This document shows positions 35,556-44,249 of a stretch of 48,713 nucleotides of DNA, piece after piece. Numbering within the stretch: position 1 is the first letter of the stretch; each line of letters opens with the position of its first letter. Position numbers and translations under genes: made by a program. This stretch comes from Alphaproteobacteria bacterium. GTDB lineage: Bacteria; Pseudomonadota; Alphaproteobacteria; JAJUGE01. The notes under the pieces are model-generated. The model searched no databases and had not been told where the DNA came from. It worked only from the letters and a program-made list of their open reading frames with translations. The DNA is taken from the NCBI GenBank assembly GCA_029268305.1, contig JAJUGE010000013.1, positions 1 to 48,713 of the forward strand. Direction: 5' to 3'.

Positions 35556-36764
35556 ATGTCGGACGAGCTTCCCTTTTCCGGAATCAAGGTTTTCGATGCG
35601 ACCCAGGGGGTGGCCGGGCCGCACGCGACGATGCTGCTGGCGCAATACGGCGCGGAGGTCACCAAGATCGAGCCGCTCGAGGGTGATTGGGGCCGCACGC
35701 TCGGCAAGATGTACGGCGACCTCTGCGCGCACGCGATAACCTTCAACCGCGGCAAGAAGAGCATCGCGCTCGACCTGAAGAACAAGGACGGCCTCGCGAT
35801 CGCGCAGAAGCTGGCGCGCGAGGCGGACGTGGTCGTCGAGAGCTTCCGTCCCGGCGTGATGAAGCGCTTCGGCCTCGGCTACGACGACCTGAAGCCGCAC
35901 AACGAGAAGCTGGTCTACCTCTCGGTGACCGGCTTCGGGCAGGAAGGCCCCTACAGCAAGCTGCCGGTGACGGACTCGGTGATCCAGGCCTTTTCCGGCT
36001 GGATGACCTTGCACCGCGACGCCGAAGGCACGCCTATGCGCTCCGGCATCATCGCCATCGACGTCATGACCGGCCTCTACGCCTTTCAGTCGATCGCGGC
36101 GGCGCTGATGCGCCAGTTCCGCTTCGGCAAGGGTGGCTACATCGATTGCAGCCTGATGCAGTCGGCGGCGGCGTTCCAGGCCGCGAAGATGATGGAGTGG
36201 CATCTGGAGGGCGGGCAGCCGCAGGTGCTCTATGTCCCGGTCGGCACGATGAAGACCAAGGACGGTTACATCAACATCACGGCGATGCGCGAGCACCATT
36301 ACGTCTCGCTCTGCAAGGTGCTGGGCCGCGAGGATCTCGCCACGGATCCGCGCTTCGACAACCGCGACAAGCGGATCGAGCGGGAGAAGGAGCTGATGCC
36401 GATGATCCGGGAGGAGTTCCTGAAGAAGACCACCGATGAATGGGTCAAGGAGCTCACGGAAGCGGGCGTCATGAACGCCAAGGTCTCGAACTACGACGAC
36501 TTCATGGCGGACGAGCACGTGAAGGCGGTGAACTCGATCGCCTGGGTCGACCACCAGAGCATGGGTTCGCTGCCGATGGCGAACATTCCCGGCCTGCCGA
36601 AGATCGCGGGTGCCGGAGAGTTCACGGAATGCCCGCACGTCGGCCAGCACTCGCTCGAGATCCTGAAGCGGGCAGGCTACAGCGACGCGGAGATCGCCGA
36701 TTTCCTCGCCGGCAAGGCGGTGGGAACGGAATTGCCGCTGAAGGAGGCCGCGGCTGCCGAATAA
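35556..36764 (+). CDS. CaiB/BaiF family CoA-transferase (copy 1)
   Basis: Family III CoA-transferase of 402 residues. It moves CoA between carboxylic acids in the cytoplasm, with a mixed anhydride at an active-site Asp; Asp169 in GIIAIDVMTGLYA matches the family nucleophile. Other hallmarks: GIKVFDATQGVAGPHATMLLAQYGAEVTKIE at the N terminus, FNRGKKSIALDLK, and FRPGVMKRFGLGYDDL. The ATG at 35556 has CGGAGG at a 9-nt spacing; ATGs at 35547 and earlier overlap or precede that site. It is followed by a canonical terminator and then an FAH-family gene. Acid substrate unknown; only about moderately similar to the second copy at 45890-47122. Confidence 0.93.
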   Translation: MSDELPFSGIKVFDATQGVAGPHATMLLAQYGAEVTKIEPLEGDWGRTLGKMYGDLCAHAITFNRGKKSIALDLKNKDGLAIAQKLAREADVVVESFRPGVMKRFGLGYDDLKPHNEKLVYLSVTGFGQEGPYSKLPVTDSVIQAFSGWMTLHRDAEGTPMRSGIIAIDVMTGLYAFQSIAAALMRQFRFGKGGYIDCSLMQSAAAFQAAKMMEWHLEGGQPQVLYVPVGTMKTKDGYINITAMREHHYVSLCKVLGREDLATDPRFDNRDKRIEREKELMPMIREEFLKKTTDEWVKELTEAGVMNAKVSNYDDFMADEHVKAVNSIAWVDHQSMGSLPMANIPGLPKIAGAGEFTECPHVGQHSLEILKRAGYSDAEIADFLAGKAVGTELPLKEAAAAE

Positions 36765-36786
36765 GGCGGGCGTTTAGGCAGTCTCG

Positions 36787-36821
36787 GGGCGGCCCGGCCA
36801 ACGGTTGGGGCCGCCCTTTTT
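36787..36821 (+). terminator. Intrinsic terminator after CoA-transferase 1
   Basis: GGGCGGCCC (36787-36795) pairs perfectly with GGGCCGCCC (36808-36816) and is followed by T5 (36817-36821). The 12-nt loop contains CCAACGGTTGG, which can pair further. The most canonical Rho-independent terminator in the window. Confidence 0.9.
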
Positions 36822-36873
36822 CCATGGGGGCCTGCGACATGCAGGAACCGGAACCGGGCAGGGAGGACGAAAG

Positions 36874-37734
36874 ATGAAGCTGGTGCGGTTCGGATTGCCG
36901 GGATCGGAGAAGCCGGGCGTCCTCGACGCCGCCGGCGGCATCCGCGATCTCTCGGCGCACGTGGCCGATCTGACCCCGGCGGCGATCGGACCGGACGGAC
37001 TCGCGCGCCTGCGCGAGGTCGACGTCGAGGCGCTGCCGAAGGTCGAGGGCGAGGTGCGGCTGGGGCCGCCGCTCGCCGGCACCCCGAAGCTGATCTGCAT
37101 CGGCCTCAATTTCAGCGATCATGCCAAGGAAGCAGGCATGGCGATCCCGACCGAGCCGATCGTCTTCATGAAGGCGATCAGCGCGATCACGGGGCCGACA
37201 GGCCCGGTCGTTATCCCGAAGAACTCGCGCAAGCTCGACTGGGAGGTCGAGCTCGGCGTGGTGATCGGCTCGAAGGCCCAATATGTCGAGGAGGGCCGGG
37301 CACTCGACCATGTAGCCGGCTACTGCATCGGCAACGACATCTCCGAGCGGGAATGGCAGCTCGAGCGCGGCGGCCAGTGGACCAAGGGCAAGAGCGGCGA
37401 CACGTTCGCGCCGCTGGGGCCGTGGTTCGTCACGGCCGACGAGGTGAAGGACCCGCAGGCGCTCGACATGTGGCTCGACGTGAACGGCGAGCGACGCCAG
37501 ACCGGCTCGACCGCCACCATGATCTTCGGCGTCAGGCACCTGATCAGCTATCTCAGCCGCCACATGACGCTGACACCCGGCGACATCATCCTGACCGGCA
37601 CGCCGCCGGGCGTGGGCTCGGGGATGAATCCGCCGGTTTACCTGAAGCCGGGCGACGTGATGACGCTGGGCGTTGCCGGTCTCGGCGAACAGCGCACGCC
37701 GGTCGTCTCCTGGGAAGAGCGGCCGAAGGGCTGA
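36874..37734 (+). CDS. Fumarylacetoacetate hydrolase (FAH) family protein
   Basis: 286-residue FAH-superfamily enzyme, the length of ureidoglycolate-lyase or 2-keto-acid hydratase-like members. The metal site is visible as Glu124 and Glu126 (WEVELG) and Asp155 (IGNDISER). Further hallmarks are IGLNFSDHAKEAG, KSGDTFAPLGPW and ILTGTPPGVG near the C terminus. The family cleaves or hydrates beta- and 1,3-dicarbonyl-like acids with Mg2+ or Mn2+. The ATG at 36874 follows GGGAGGACGAAAG. It lies two bases before the next gene and downstream of CoA-transferase 1, suggesting a carboxylate catabolic role; substrate not predictable. Confidence 0.92.
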   Translation: MKLVRFGLPGSEKPGVLDAAGGIRDLSAHVADLTPAAIGPDGLARLREVDVEALPKVEGEVRLGPPLAGTPKLICIGLNFSDHAKEAGMAIPTEPIVFMKAISAITGPTGPVVIPKNSRKLDWEVELGVVIGSKAQYVEEGRALDHVAGYCIGNDISEREWQLERGGQWTKGKSGDTFAPLGPWFVTADEVKDPQALDMWLDVNGERRQTGSTATMIFGVRHLISYLSRHMTLTPGDIILTGTPPGVGSGMNPPVYLKPGDVMTLGVAGLGEQRTPVVSWEERPKG

Positions 37735-37736
37735 GC

Positions 37737-38195
37737 GTGGTCGAGATCTATGTCGACGGCGACGCCTGCCCGGTGAAGGAGGAGGTGATGCGTGTAGCCG
37801 AGCGCTATGGCGTGCGCGTGCACCTCGTCAGCAACAACTGGCTGCGCGTTCCCGACCACCCGCTGCTGCGCCGGGTGGTGGTGAGCGAGGGGCTGGATGC
37901 CGCCGACGACTGGATTGCGGACCGGATCGGCCCGAACGACATTGCCGTGACCGCGGACATTCCGCTCGCTGCCCGCGCGCTGGAGAAGGGCGCCGCCGTC
38001 ATCGACCACGCCGGCAAGCCGATGACCCGCGACAGCATCGGCATGAAGCTCGCGATGCGGGACCTCATGTCCCATCTCCGCGACATGGGCGAGGTGAGCG
38101 GCGGCAACGCCCCCTTCTCGAAGAAGGACCGCTCCCGTTTCCTCTCCGCTCTCGACCAGGCCGTGGTCCAGGCGCGTCGCGCCGCCGGTCCATAG
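37737..38195 (+). CDS. YaiI/UPF0178 family protein (DUF188)
   Basis: 152-residue UPF0178/YaiI protein, the family length, starting with VEIYVDGDACPVKEEVMRVA, which holds the invariant D-G-D-A-C-P-V metal-binding-like motif of this PIN-like fold. Further conserved pieces are DDWIADRI, DIAVTADIPLAARAL and GGNAPFSKKDRSRFLSALD. The GTG at 37737 starts two bases after the FAH stop. Biochemical function not established; members are proposed to be nucleases. It converges on znuA with a 12-bp gap. Confidence 0.92.
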   Translation: MVEIYVDGDACPVKEEVMRVAERYGVRVHLVSNNWLRVPDHPLLRRVVVSEGLDAADDWIADRIGPNDIAVTADIPLAARALEKGAAVIDHAGKPMTRDSIGMKLAMRDLMSHLRDMGEVSGGNAPFSKKDRSRFLSALDQAVVQARRAAGP

Positions 38196-38207
38196 CGCCG
38201 ATCGCGG

Positions 38208-39143
38208 TCACTTCGCCCCGAGGCAGTCCCGAAGCGAGCGGGCGAGATCGAGCAGCAGGGTGGTGTAGAGCTCCGACCCGGGGGAGAGGGACGCGCCGAG
38301 CGGATCGAGGATTCCGACCCGGATCGAAGTGTCTTCCGTCAGGGTCGAGACGAGGCGCGGCTCGAACTGCGGCTCGGTGAAGATGCAAACGACACCCTCG
38401 TCCCGCATTTTGTCGCGCAGCCTCCGAATGTGTGCCGCCCCCGGCTTCCGGGCATCGCCGAGGCTCACCGATCCGACGGCGTTGGTGCCGAAGCGCTCTT
38501 CGAAATACCGGTAGGCGTCATGGAACACGACGTACGGCTTCTCGCGTACGGGGGCGATGACGGTCCGGATCTCGGCCTCGGCAGCTTCGATCCGCCGCTG
38601 TGCATCCGCGGCATTCGCGCGGTAGACGGCTGCGTTCGCCGGGTCCGCCGCCGCGAGCGCATCGGCGATTGCTGCCGCCCATAGCTTGCCGTTGGCCGGG
38701 TCGAGCCAGAGGTGCGGGTCGATGCCGTCTTCATGATCGTGGTGGCCATGCGAACCGTGGGATTGTTCGCTCTCCTGGCCGTGCGACCAGTCCTCTTCGT
38801 CGCGGGCGCCATGAAGGTGCACACCCGGTACTTCTGCCAGAGTCAGCAATGTCGCATCCGAGGCGAGCGCGGCGATCGGCCGTGACATGAAGCCTTCGAG
38901 TTGCGGGCCTATCCAGACGACGAGGTCGGCCCGGTCGAGAGCTTCCGCTCCGGAGGGTCGGAGCGCGTAGTCGTGCGGCGAAGCTCCTGGATCGACCAGC
39001 AGCATCGGCTCCGCCACGCCGCGCATCACCATCGCGGTGATCGAGTGCACGGGAGCGACGGTGGTGACCACAGTGGGAGCCGCCACCGCCGTGGCAGAGA
39101 GAGCGGCACCGAGCATCATCGTCGGTATCAGCTTTTTGAGCAT
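38208..39143 (-). CDS. znuA: Zinc ABC transporter periplasmic binding protein
   Basis: Cluster A-I metal-binding protein, 311 residues, with signal peptide (about 1-22). Probable ligands are His33 (TVAPVHSI), the His in the fourth helix region of FHDAYRYFEERFG, and His near DPHLWLDP, with the acidic ligand toward the C terminus. A His/Asp-rich loop at about residues 120-140 (SHGSHGHHDHED) marks a zinc rather than manganese protein. A Zur-type palindrome lies 19 bp upstream of its start and overlaps a TATAAT -10 sequence, so zinc-repressed expression is expected. znuB, znuC and zur are not in the window. Confidence 0.9.
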   Translation of the reverse strand: MLKKLIPTMMLGAALSATAVAAPTVVTTVAPVHSITAMVMRGVAEPMLLVDPGASPHDYALRPSGAEALDRADLVVWIGPQLEGFMSRPIAALASDATLLTLAEVPGVHLHGARDEEDWSHGQESEQSHGSHGHHDHEDGIDPHLWLDPANGKLWAAAIADALAAADPANAAVYRANAADAQRRIEAAEAEIRTVIAPVREKPYVVFHDAYRYFEERFGTNAVGSVSLGDARKPGAAHIRRLRDKMRDEGVVCIFTEPQFEPRLVSTLTEDTSIRVGILDPLGASLSPGSELYTTLLLDLARSLRDCLGAK

Positions 39144-39161
39144 GATCGATTCTAGTCGAGA

Positions 39162-39176
39162 CGTTATATTATAACG
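39162..39176 (-). promoter_or_regulatory. Zur operator overlapping the znuA promoter
   Basis: CGTTATATTATAACG, a perfect 15-bp palindrome centred at 39169, fits the alphaproteobacterial Zur box (TGTTATA-N-TATAACA type). On the minus strand it includes TATAAT (39173-39168), a perfect -10 hexamer for znuA. Binding of zinc-loaded Zur here would block znuA and could also affect the divergent nitroreductase gene. Confidence 0.85.
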
Positions 39177-39343
39177 CTTGTCTCATCCTTGGCCTGCGAC
39201 TGCAAGAAGATTCGCCTGTGTCGAGAACGAACGTCCCGACATCCGGTAGTAGCGAGAACCGCCACCGATCGCGACTGCTTGTGTTCCGGAATGGAAACGG
39301 GGAGGATTGCGTCCCGCTTCAGCCAACAGCCGGAAAACGAACG

Positions 39344-40138
39344 ATGCCCGACGGACAACAATCCGCCCACCGGAGCGATCCCGCTTACCAGAGCGACACG
39401 ATCTCGACATTGGAGAACAGGGTCAGCGTGCGCTCCTTCACCGATCAGCCGGTGACGGATGAGACCGTGGAAACCATTCTGCGTGCCGCATTTCGGGCGC
39501 CGACATCCTCCAACATTCAGGCCTACAGCGTCATCGTCGTCCGCGACCCGGGTATCCTGAAGCCTCTCTCGGTCGTCACCTCGAATCAGAAGCACGTGGC
39601 GGAAGCACCCGTCTTTCTCGCCTTTTGCGCAGACCTCACCCGCATGGAAGAGGCGCTGGAGCGCAACGGCAAGGCTTTCGGCGAAACCAACCTGGAGATG
39701 GGCCTGGTTTCGAGCATCGATGCGGCGCTCGTCGGCATGTCGACGTATCTGGTCGCGGAATCGATTGGGCTGCGGGGCGTGATGATCGGGGCGGTCCGCA
39801 ACGACGCCGTCGAGACCGCTCGAATCCTGGGCCTGCCCAAGGGCGTCTACTGCGTATTCGGCATGGTACTGGGTTGGCCCGCCGAGGCGCCGAAGCAGAA
39901 GCCGCGGATGGATTACGAGGCGGTAGTGCATTACGAGCAATATGGCAGGCGGCGTGGGGGCCTCAGCGCGTCCGAGGCGCTCGACAGCTACGACGAAGCT
40001 CTGGCGGCGCACTACACCGCGATCGGCAAGGCGACGACGCCGGACTCCTGGACCCATGACATCGCCAAGAAGTTCTCGCCGCAGCGGCGCGAGAAGCTGC
40101 GGGAGCAATTGAAGCAGCAGGGCTTTGATTTCCGGTAA
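39344..40138 (+). CDS. Nitroreductase family protein (NfsA-like)
   Basis: FMN-dependent NAD(P)H nitroreductase, 264 residues, of the NfsA/Frp subgroup. The N-terminal helix and FMN motif NRVSVRSFTDQPV and the segment APTSSNIQAYSVIVV are visible. GLRGVMIGAVRND and FGMVLGWPAE follow, the latter being the FMN-phosphate and dimer region. The C-terminal segment RMDYEAVVHYEQY is typical of NfsA-type enzymes. The ATG at 39344 was preferred; a GTG at 39218 would add 42 poorly conserved residues. It diverges from znuA across the Zur site, leaving a long leader (39177-39343) in which no structure was recognised. Confidence 0.88.
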   Translation: MPDGQQSAHRSDPAYQSDTISTLENRVSVRSFTDQPVTDETVETILRAAFRAPTSSNIQAYSVIVVRDPGILKPLSVVTSNQKHVAEAPVFLAFCADLTRMEEALERNGKAFGETNLEMGLVSSIDAALVGMSTYLVAESIGLRGVMIGAVRNDAVETARILGLPKGVYCVFGMVLGWPAEAPKQKPRMDYEAVVHYEQYGRRRGGLSASEALDSYDEALAAHYTAIGKATTPDSWTHDIAKKFSPQRREKLREQLKQQGFDFR

Positions 40139-40208
40139 TGGGTCGCGGCGATCGGCCGGAGAAGCAGCCCCGGCATAAACGGCCCGGCATTGAGAAGGAG
40201 GACCCGCG

Positions 40209-41843
40209 ATGGAGCGGCTGACGGGTGGCCAGGCGATCGTGAAGACGCTCGAGCGCTATGGAGTGGACACGATTTTCGGGCTGCCAGGCGTGCAGCTCGA
40301 CAATTTCTTCGACGCTCTCTATGAGGCTCGAAACCGTGTGAGAGTGCTGCACGCGCGGCACGAGCAGGGGACGGCCTACATGGCGCTCGGCTATGCCCAG
40401 TCGTCCGGCCGGGTGGGCGTGTGTACCGTCGTTCCCGGCCCCGGCGTGCTCAATACGACGGCCGCGCTCGCGACCGCGGCCGCCTCGAATGTGCCGGTGT
40501 TGTGCGTTACCGGGCAGATCCCGTCCTATCAGATCGGTCTCGGCCTCGGGATTCCGCACGAGATCCGCGACCAGCAGATGGCCCTGCGCGGCATCGTCAA
40601 ATGGGTCGGCCGAGCCGATGCTCCCTCGGAAGCCCCTCAGGTCCTGGGCGAAGCATTTCGGGAGATGCTCGCCGGGCGTCAGCAGCCGGCGGTGTTCGAA
40701 ATGGCGCCGGACATCATGGGCAAGGCCGAAGACGTGGAGCTGCTCGCGCCGGAGGAGGATTATCCGGAACCCGAGGTTTCGGACGACGACGTCTCCGCCG
40801 CCGTGCGCCTGCTCGATTCTGCCGAGAAGCCGGCGATCTTCGTCGGCAGTGGTGTCTTCGGCGCCGAGGCGGAGCTGCAGCGCGTGGCCGAGCTGCTGGA
40901 GGCGCCGGTCATCATGAGCCGGACGGGACGAGGCGCCTTGTCGGACCGACATCATCTGGCACTCGGAATGATCGGCGGCCAGCTTGTCTGGGAAGAGGTG
41001 GACGCGGCCCTCATCGTCGGCACGCGCTTTCTGGCGCCGGCCCTCGCCTGGGGACGCGAAGACGCGGTGAAGACGGTCCGGATCGACATCGATGCCGAGC
41101 AGATGTCGAAGCCGCGACCTGCGGACGTATCGCTGGTGACCAGCGCCAGAGCCGGGCTGGCCCGTCTCGCTGCCGCGCTCGAGAAGTCGGGCCGCGGCCG
41201 GCGCTCGCGAAGGTCGGAACTGGATGCGGTCCGAAGCGACGTGGCCGCGCGCCTCCAGTCGCTCGAGCCGCAGCATTCCTTCGGCAAGGTCATCCGGGAC
41301 GCCATGCCAGAGGACGGCATCATCGTCACCGACGTGACGCAGATGGCGACCTACCTGCAGAACTGGATGCCTGTCTATCGGCCACGGACTCTGCTGACGC
41401 CCGGCTACCAGGGCACCCTCGGCTGCGGCTTCCCGATGGGGCTCGGCGCCAAGGTGGCGAACCCCGGCCGCAAAGTCCTGGCGATTTCAGGTGACGGCGG
41501 CTTCATGTTCAACGTGCAGGAGCTCTCGACCGCCGCGGCGCACGGCATCGATCTCGTCACGATCGTCTTCAACGACGGTGCCTTCGGCAACGTGAAGCGC
41601 ATCCAGAAGGACAGCTACGGCGGGCGGAACATCGCCGTAGAGCTCCGGAACCCGGACTTCGTCGATCTCGCGAGGAGCTTCGGCGTGCTGGGCATTCGCG
41701 CCCGGACACCAGAGGAGCTGGGTGCGGCGCTACGCGAGGCGTTCGATGCCGGCGGGCCCGCACTGATCGAGGTTCCGGTCGGCGAACTGCCGAACATATG
41801 GAAGCTGATCAAGCGGCCGCCGTCTCAGGGTGTCAGCCGTTAG
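40209..41843 (+). CDS. Thiamine diphosphate-dependent enzyme, acetolactate synthase-like
   Basis: 544-residue ThDP enzyme with the three-domain layout of the acetohydroxyacid synthase/benzoylformate decarboxylase superfamily. Catalytic Glu52 sits in LHARHEQGTAYMALGYA. The ThDP-binding motif GDGGFMFNVQELSTAAAHGI...FND is near residue 428. The central domain (about 190-330) has IFVGSGVFGAEAE. Unlike AHAS large subunits it has no regulatory-subunit gene beside it, and the FAD-binding signature is not obvious. Substrate unclear: decarboxylase, carboligase or sulfoacetaldehyde-type reactions remain possible. It lies 66 bp before a class IV aminotransferase, which points to 2-oxo acid chemistry. 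Confidence 0.88.
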   Translation: MERLTGGQAIVKTLERYGVDTIFGLPGVQLDNFFDALYEARNRVRVLHARHEQGTAYMALGYAQSSGRVGVCTVVPGPGVLNTTAALATAAASNVPVLCVTGQIPSYQIGLGLGIPHEIRDQQMALRGIVKWVGRADAPSEAPQVLGEAFREMLAGRQQPAVFEMAPDIMGKAEDVELLAPEEDYPEPEVSDDDVSAAVRLLDSAEKPAIFVGSGVFGAEAELQRVAELLEAPVIMSRTGRGALSDRHHLALGMIGGQLVWEEVDAALIVGTRFLAPALAWGREDAVKTVRIDIDAEQMSKPRPADVSLVTSARAGLARLAAALEKSGRGRRSRRSELDAVRSDVAARLQSLEPQHSFGKVIRDAMPEDGIIVTDVTQMATYLQNWMPVYRPRTLLTPGYQGTLGCGFPMGLGAKVANPGRKVLAISGDGGFMFNVQELSTAAAHGIDLVTIVFNDGAFGNVKRIQKDSYGGRNIAVELRNPDFVDLARSFGVLGIRARTPEELGAALREAFDAGGPALIEVPVGELPNIWKLIKRPPSQGVSR

Positions 41844-41908
41844 CCATCGACAGGTGACGCGTCCCCGAACTACCGTGATGTTCGACGCACGAGAGGGAGG
41901 TCCGGCCC

Positions 41909-42841
41909 ATGTCTGAGCCCGTCCGCGCCAACGAGCGCATCGCCTATTTCAACGGTCGCTACGTTCCCGAGCGCGAGGTCGTCGTTCCGTTCCGTGATCG
42001 AAGCTTCAAATATGGCGACGCCGTGTTCGACATGACGCGGACGTTCGACGGCCGGCCGTTTCGCCTCAAGGAGCATGTAGATCGCCTGTATCGCTCCCTG
42101 CGCTATCTGCGCATCGATCCCGGCCTCTCGCCGAAGGAGATGATCGGCGTCAGCGAAGAAGTGCTGGAACGTAACCTTCATCTGCTCGGCGAGGGGGAGG
42201 ACTACTGGCTTGGCCAGCGGGTCTCGCGCGGCGTGGACGCGGTCGGCGACGAAGGCTGGGAACACACCGGCCCCAACGTGATCGTCGAATGCACGCCACT
42301 GCCGCTGCGCCAGCGTGCGCGGCAGTTCCGCGATGGCGTCGACATCATCGTGCCGCCGATCCGGCGGACGTCGCCTGACGCTTTGAGTCCGCGGGCAAAG
42401 ATGCATAACTATCTCAACCTGCTCACGGCCGACATGGCCGCGAAGGCGAGCGATCCCGAGGCGTGGTCGATACTCCTCGACGTCAACGGCAACCTCAGCG
42501 AAGGCACGGGGAGCAACATCTTCCTGGTGCACGAGGGCGTGATCTCGACGCCGCGCGAGCAGTTCGTCCTACCGGGCGTTAGCCGACGGACAGTCATGGA
42601 TCTGGCCGCGGAGGAGGGGATCGAAGTCCACGAACGCGACGTCGACATGTTCGACGCTGCGACCGCCGACGAGATCTTCATCACCTCGACATCATGGTGC
42701 ATCGTCGGCGCGCGGAGCTTCAACGGTGCGCCGGTTGGCGACGGCAACGTCCCCGGGCCGATCACAAAGCGACTGACGGACGCGTACGTCCGCCATGTCG
42801 GCTGCGACTTCGTCGCACAATATCTGCGGCACGCGTTCTAG
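41909..42841 (+). CDS. Class IV (BCAT/D-amino acid) aminotransferase
   Basis: PLP enzyme of fold type IV, 310 residues. The PLP lysine is Lys164 in SPRAKMHNYLNL. The family hallmark LDVNGNLSEGTGSNIFLV follows near residues 190-207, and DEIFITSTSWCI resembles the substrate-pocket strand with the Thr/Ser motif. N-terminal FKYGDAVFDMTRTFDGRPFRLKEHVDRL is diagnostic. It could transaminate branched-chain or D-amino acids or be an (R)-amine transaminase; the sequence does not decide. The ATG at 41909 follows GAGGGAGG. Its stop overlaps that of convergent galE in CTAG. Confidence 0.92.
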   Translation: MSEPVRANERIAYFNGRYVPEREVVVPFRDRSFKYGDAVFDMTRTFDGRPFRLKEHVDRLYRSLRYLRIDPGLSPKEMIGVSEEVLERNLHLLGEGEDYWLGQRVSRGVDAVGDEGWEHTGPNVIVECTPLPLRQRARQFRDGVDIIVPPIRRTSPDALSPRAKMHNYLNLLTADMAAKASDPEAWSILLDVNGNLSEGTGSNIFLVHEGVISTPREQFVLPGVSRRTVMDLAAEEGIEVHERDVDMFDAATADEIFITSTSWCIVGARSFNGAPVGDGNVPGPITKRLTDAYVRHVGCDFVAQYLRHAF

Positions 42842-43872
42842 CCGGAAGCAGCCGATTCTGCGGCTTCGCCTCGCACCGCTTTCCGGCGGTTCATGGTATC
42901 GCTCCGGGCCCAGGCAAGTGCCGTCGCAATGATGTTGTCGAGTCCGGAGTGCCGCGGCTCCCACTTCAGGACCTCACGGGCGCGGGTGGGATCGGCTACG
43001 AGGTTGGGGGGATCGCCCGGCCGCCGGGCGCCGGTGGCCGCCGGTACCGGGATCCCGGCGTTCCGCTCCACGGCCTTGACGATCTCGCGGACGGAATAGC
43101 CGCGGCCGGTCCCGAGGTTGCAGGCGTCGAATCCGGAGCCGCCGATCGTGCGCTCTAGGGCGGCGACATGCGCAGCGGCGAGATCGGTGACGTGGATGTA
43201 GTCGCGGACGCAGGTGCCGTCGGGCGTGTCGTAGTCCGTGCCCATGATCGTCAATGACGGGCCTTCGCCGAGTGCGGCATGGATTGCGCGCGGGATCAGA
43301 TGGGTCTCGGGATCGTGATCCTCGCCTACTTCTCCGTCAGCATCGGCGCCGGCCGCGTTGAAATAGCGAAGGGCCATCGCACGGAGCCCGTGCGCCGCGC
43401 AGCAATCCCGCAGCAACTGTTCCACCATCGACTTCGACGCTCCGTAGGGGCTGGTCGGCCGATGCGGATGATCCTCCGACAGGGTGGACGATTGCGGGAG
43501 GCCGTACACCGCGCACGTGCTCGAGAAGACGATCGCGTCGACACCGCCGCTGCGCATGGCGTCCAGCAGGGTCAGCGTCCCCTGTACGTTGTTGCGGTAG
43601 TATTTGATCGGATCCGCGACCGACTCTCCCACCTCGCTCGCGGCGGCGAAGTGCATCACCGCGAGCGGGCGATGGGTCGCGATCACCTCGGCAATGCGAT
43701 CGCCATCCAGCATGTCGCCCATCTCGAGCGGCCCCCAACGCACCGCGTCGGCATGCCCGCGAACCAGATTGTCGTACGTCACCGGAAGGTAACCCGCGCC
43801 GGCCAGCGCCTTGCACGCATGGCTGCCCACATAGCCGGCGCCGCCGGTAACCAGGACGATCCGTTCGCTCAT
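42838..43872 (-). CDS. galE: UDP-glucose 4-epimerase GalE
   Basis: Extended SDR epimerase interconverting UDP-glucose and UDP-galactose, 344 residues. Glycine motif VTGGAGYVGSH at residues 8-18; catalytic Tyr143 and Lys147 (SPYGASKS) with Ser117 (SSTCAVYG); further marks LRYFNAAGAD and VRDYIHVTDLAAAH. The ATG at 43872 follows GAGGTGAC; an ATG-like start at 43887 is possible. UDP-glucose is the substrate of the cellulose synthase in this window, but the gene is distant from that operon. A perfect 22-bp palindrome lies 75 bp upstream. Confidence 0.93.
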   Translation of the reverse strand: MSERIVLVTGGAGYVGSHACKALAGAGYLPVTYDNLVRGHADAVRWGPLEMGDMLDGDRIAEVIATHRPLAVMHFAAASEVGESVADPIKYYRNNVQGTLTLLDAMRSGGVDAIVFSSTCAVYGLPQSSTLSEDHPHRPTSPYGASKSMVEQLLRDCCAAHGLRAMALRYFNAAGADADGEVGEDHDPETHLIPRAIHAALGEGPSLTIMGTDYDTPDGTCVRDYIHVTDLAAAHVAALERTIGGSGFDACNLGTGRGYSVREIVKAVERNAGIPVPAATGARRPGDPPNLVADPTRAREVLKWEPRHSGLDNIIATALAWARSDTMNRRKAVRGEAAESAASG

Positions 43873-43887
43873 GTCACCTCGCTTCAT

Positions 43888-44249
43888 CGGCGGATTGGTC
43901 AGGATCGCGAGCAGGCACGCGGGCGACCCCGAGCGTCAAGAGATACCCTTGGTCGAGCGCTCGACCAAGAGATGGCGGTAAAGAGCCTATTGAAGCGCCC
44001 CCCAGATCGGCTTTGCCCCGACTTCGTGCCCACGCGGTGTTCTGGGATGAACCTCGGACATATGGCGGCACGTATGCTCGACCCTCCGGCGCGGAGAAAT
44101 ATTCCTCGTCGCATAGGTCACCGACGTCACTCCGGAAGTGGGATGCACACAGCATGCAAGCCGGTTGGCGCCCCAGGGCCGAATCAATATGCTGGGTGCT
44201 CCGGCCGTCCTCGAGTGGCCGGTTGGTCCGGTAAGGCGGAGCTGTGACG
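43888..44249. other. Intergenic region between divergent galE and the monooxygenase gene
   Basis: About 360 bp without a supported gene. The short open frames here lack coding-like composition and ribosome sites. It holds the 22-bp palindrome listed separately; no strong promoter was recognised. Base composition dips slightly near 44040-44130. Confidence 0.5.
43948..43969. promoter_or_regulatory. Perfect 22-bp palindrome upstream of galE
   Basis: CTTGGTCGAGC is followed directly by its exact reverse complement, with no spacer. Without a loop it is a poor RNA hairpin, which suggests a DNA-binding site for a dimeric regulator. It lies 75 bp upstream of the galE start and 280 bp from the divergent monooxygenase gene. 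Confidence 0.6.

Noticed and set aside
43941..43980. Promoter for galE built into the 22-bp palindrome (TTGGTC, 17 nt, TATCTC on the minus strand)
   Set aside because: Only three of six matches in each hexamer.
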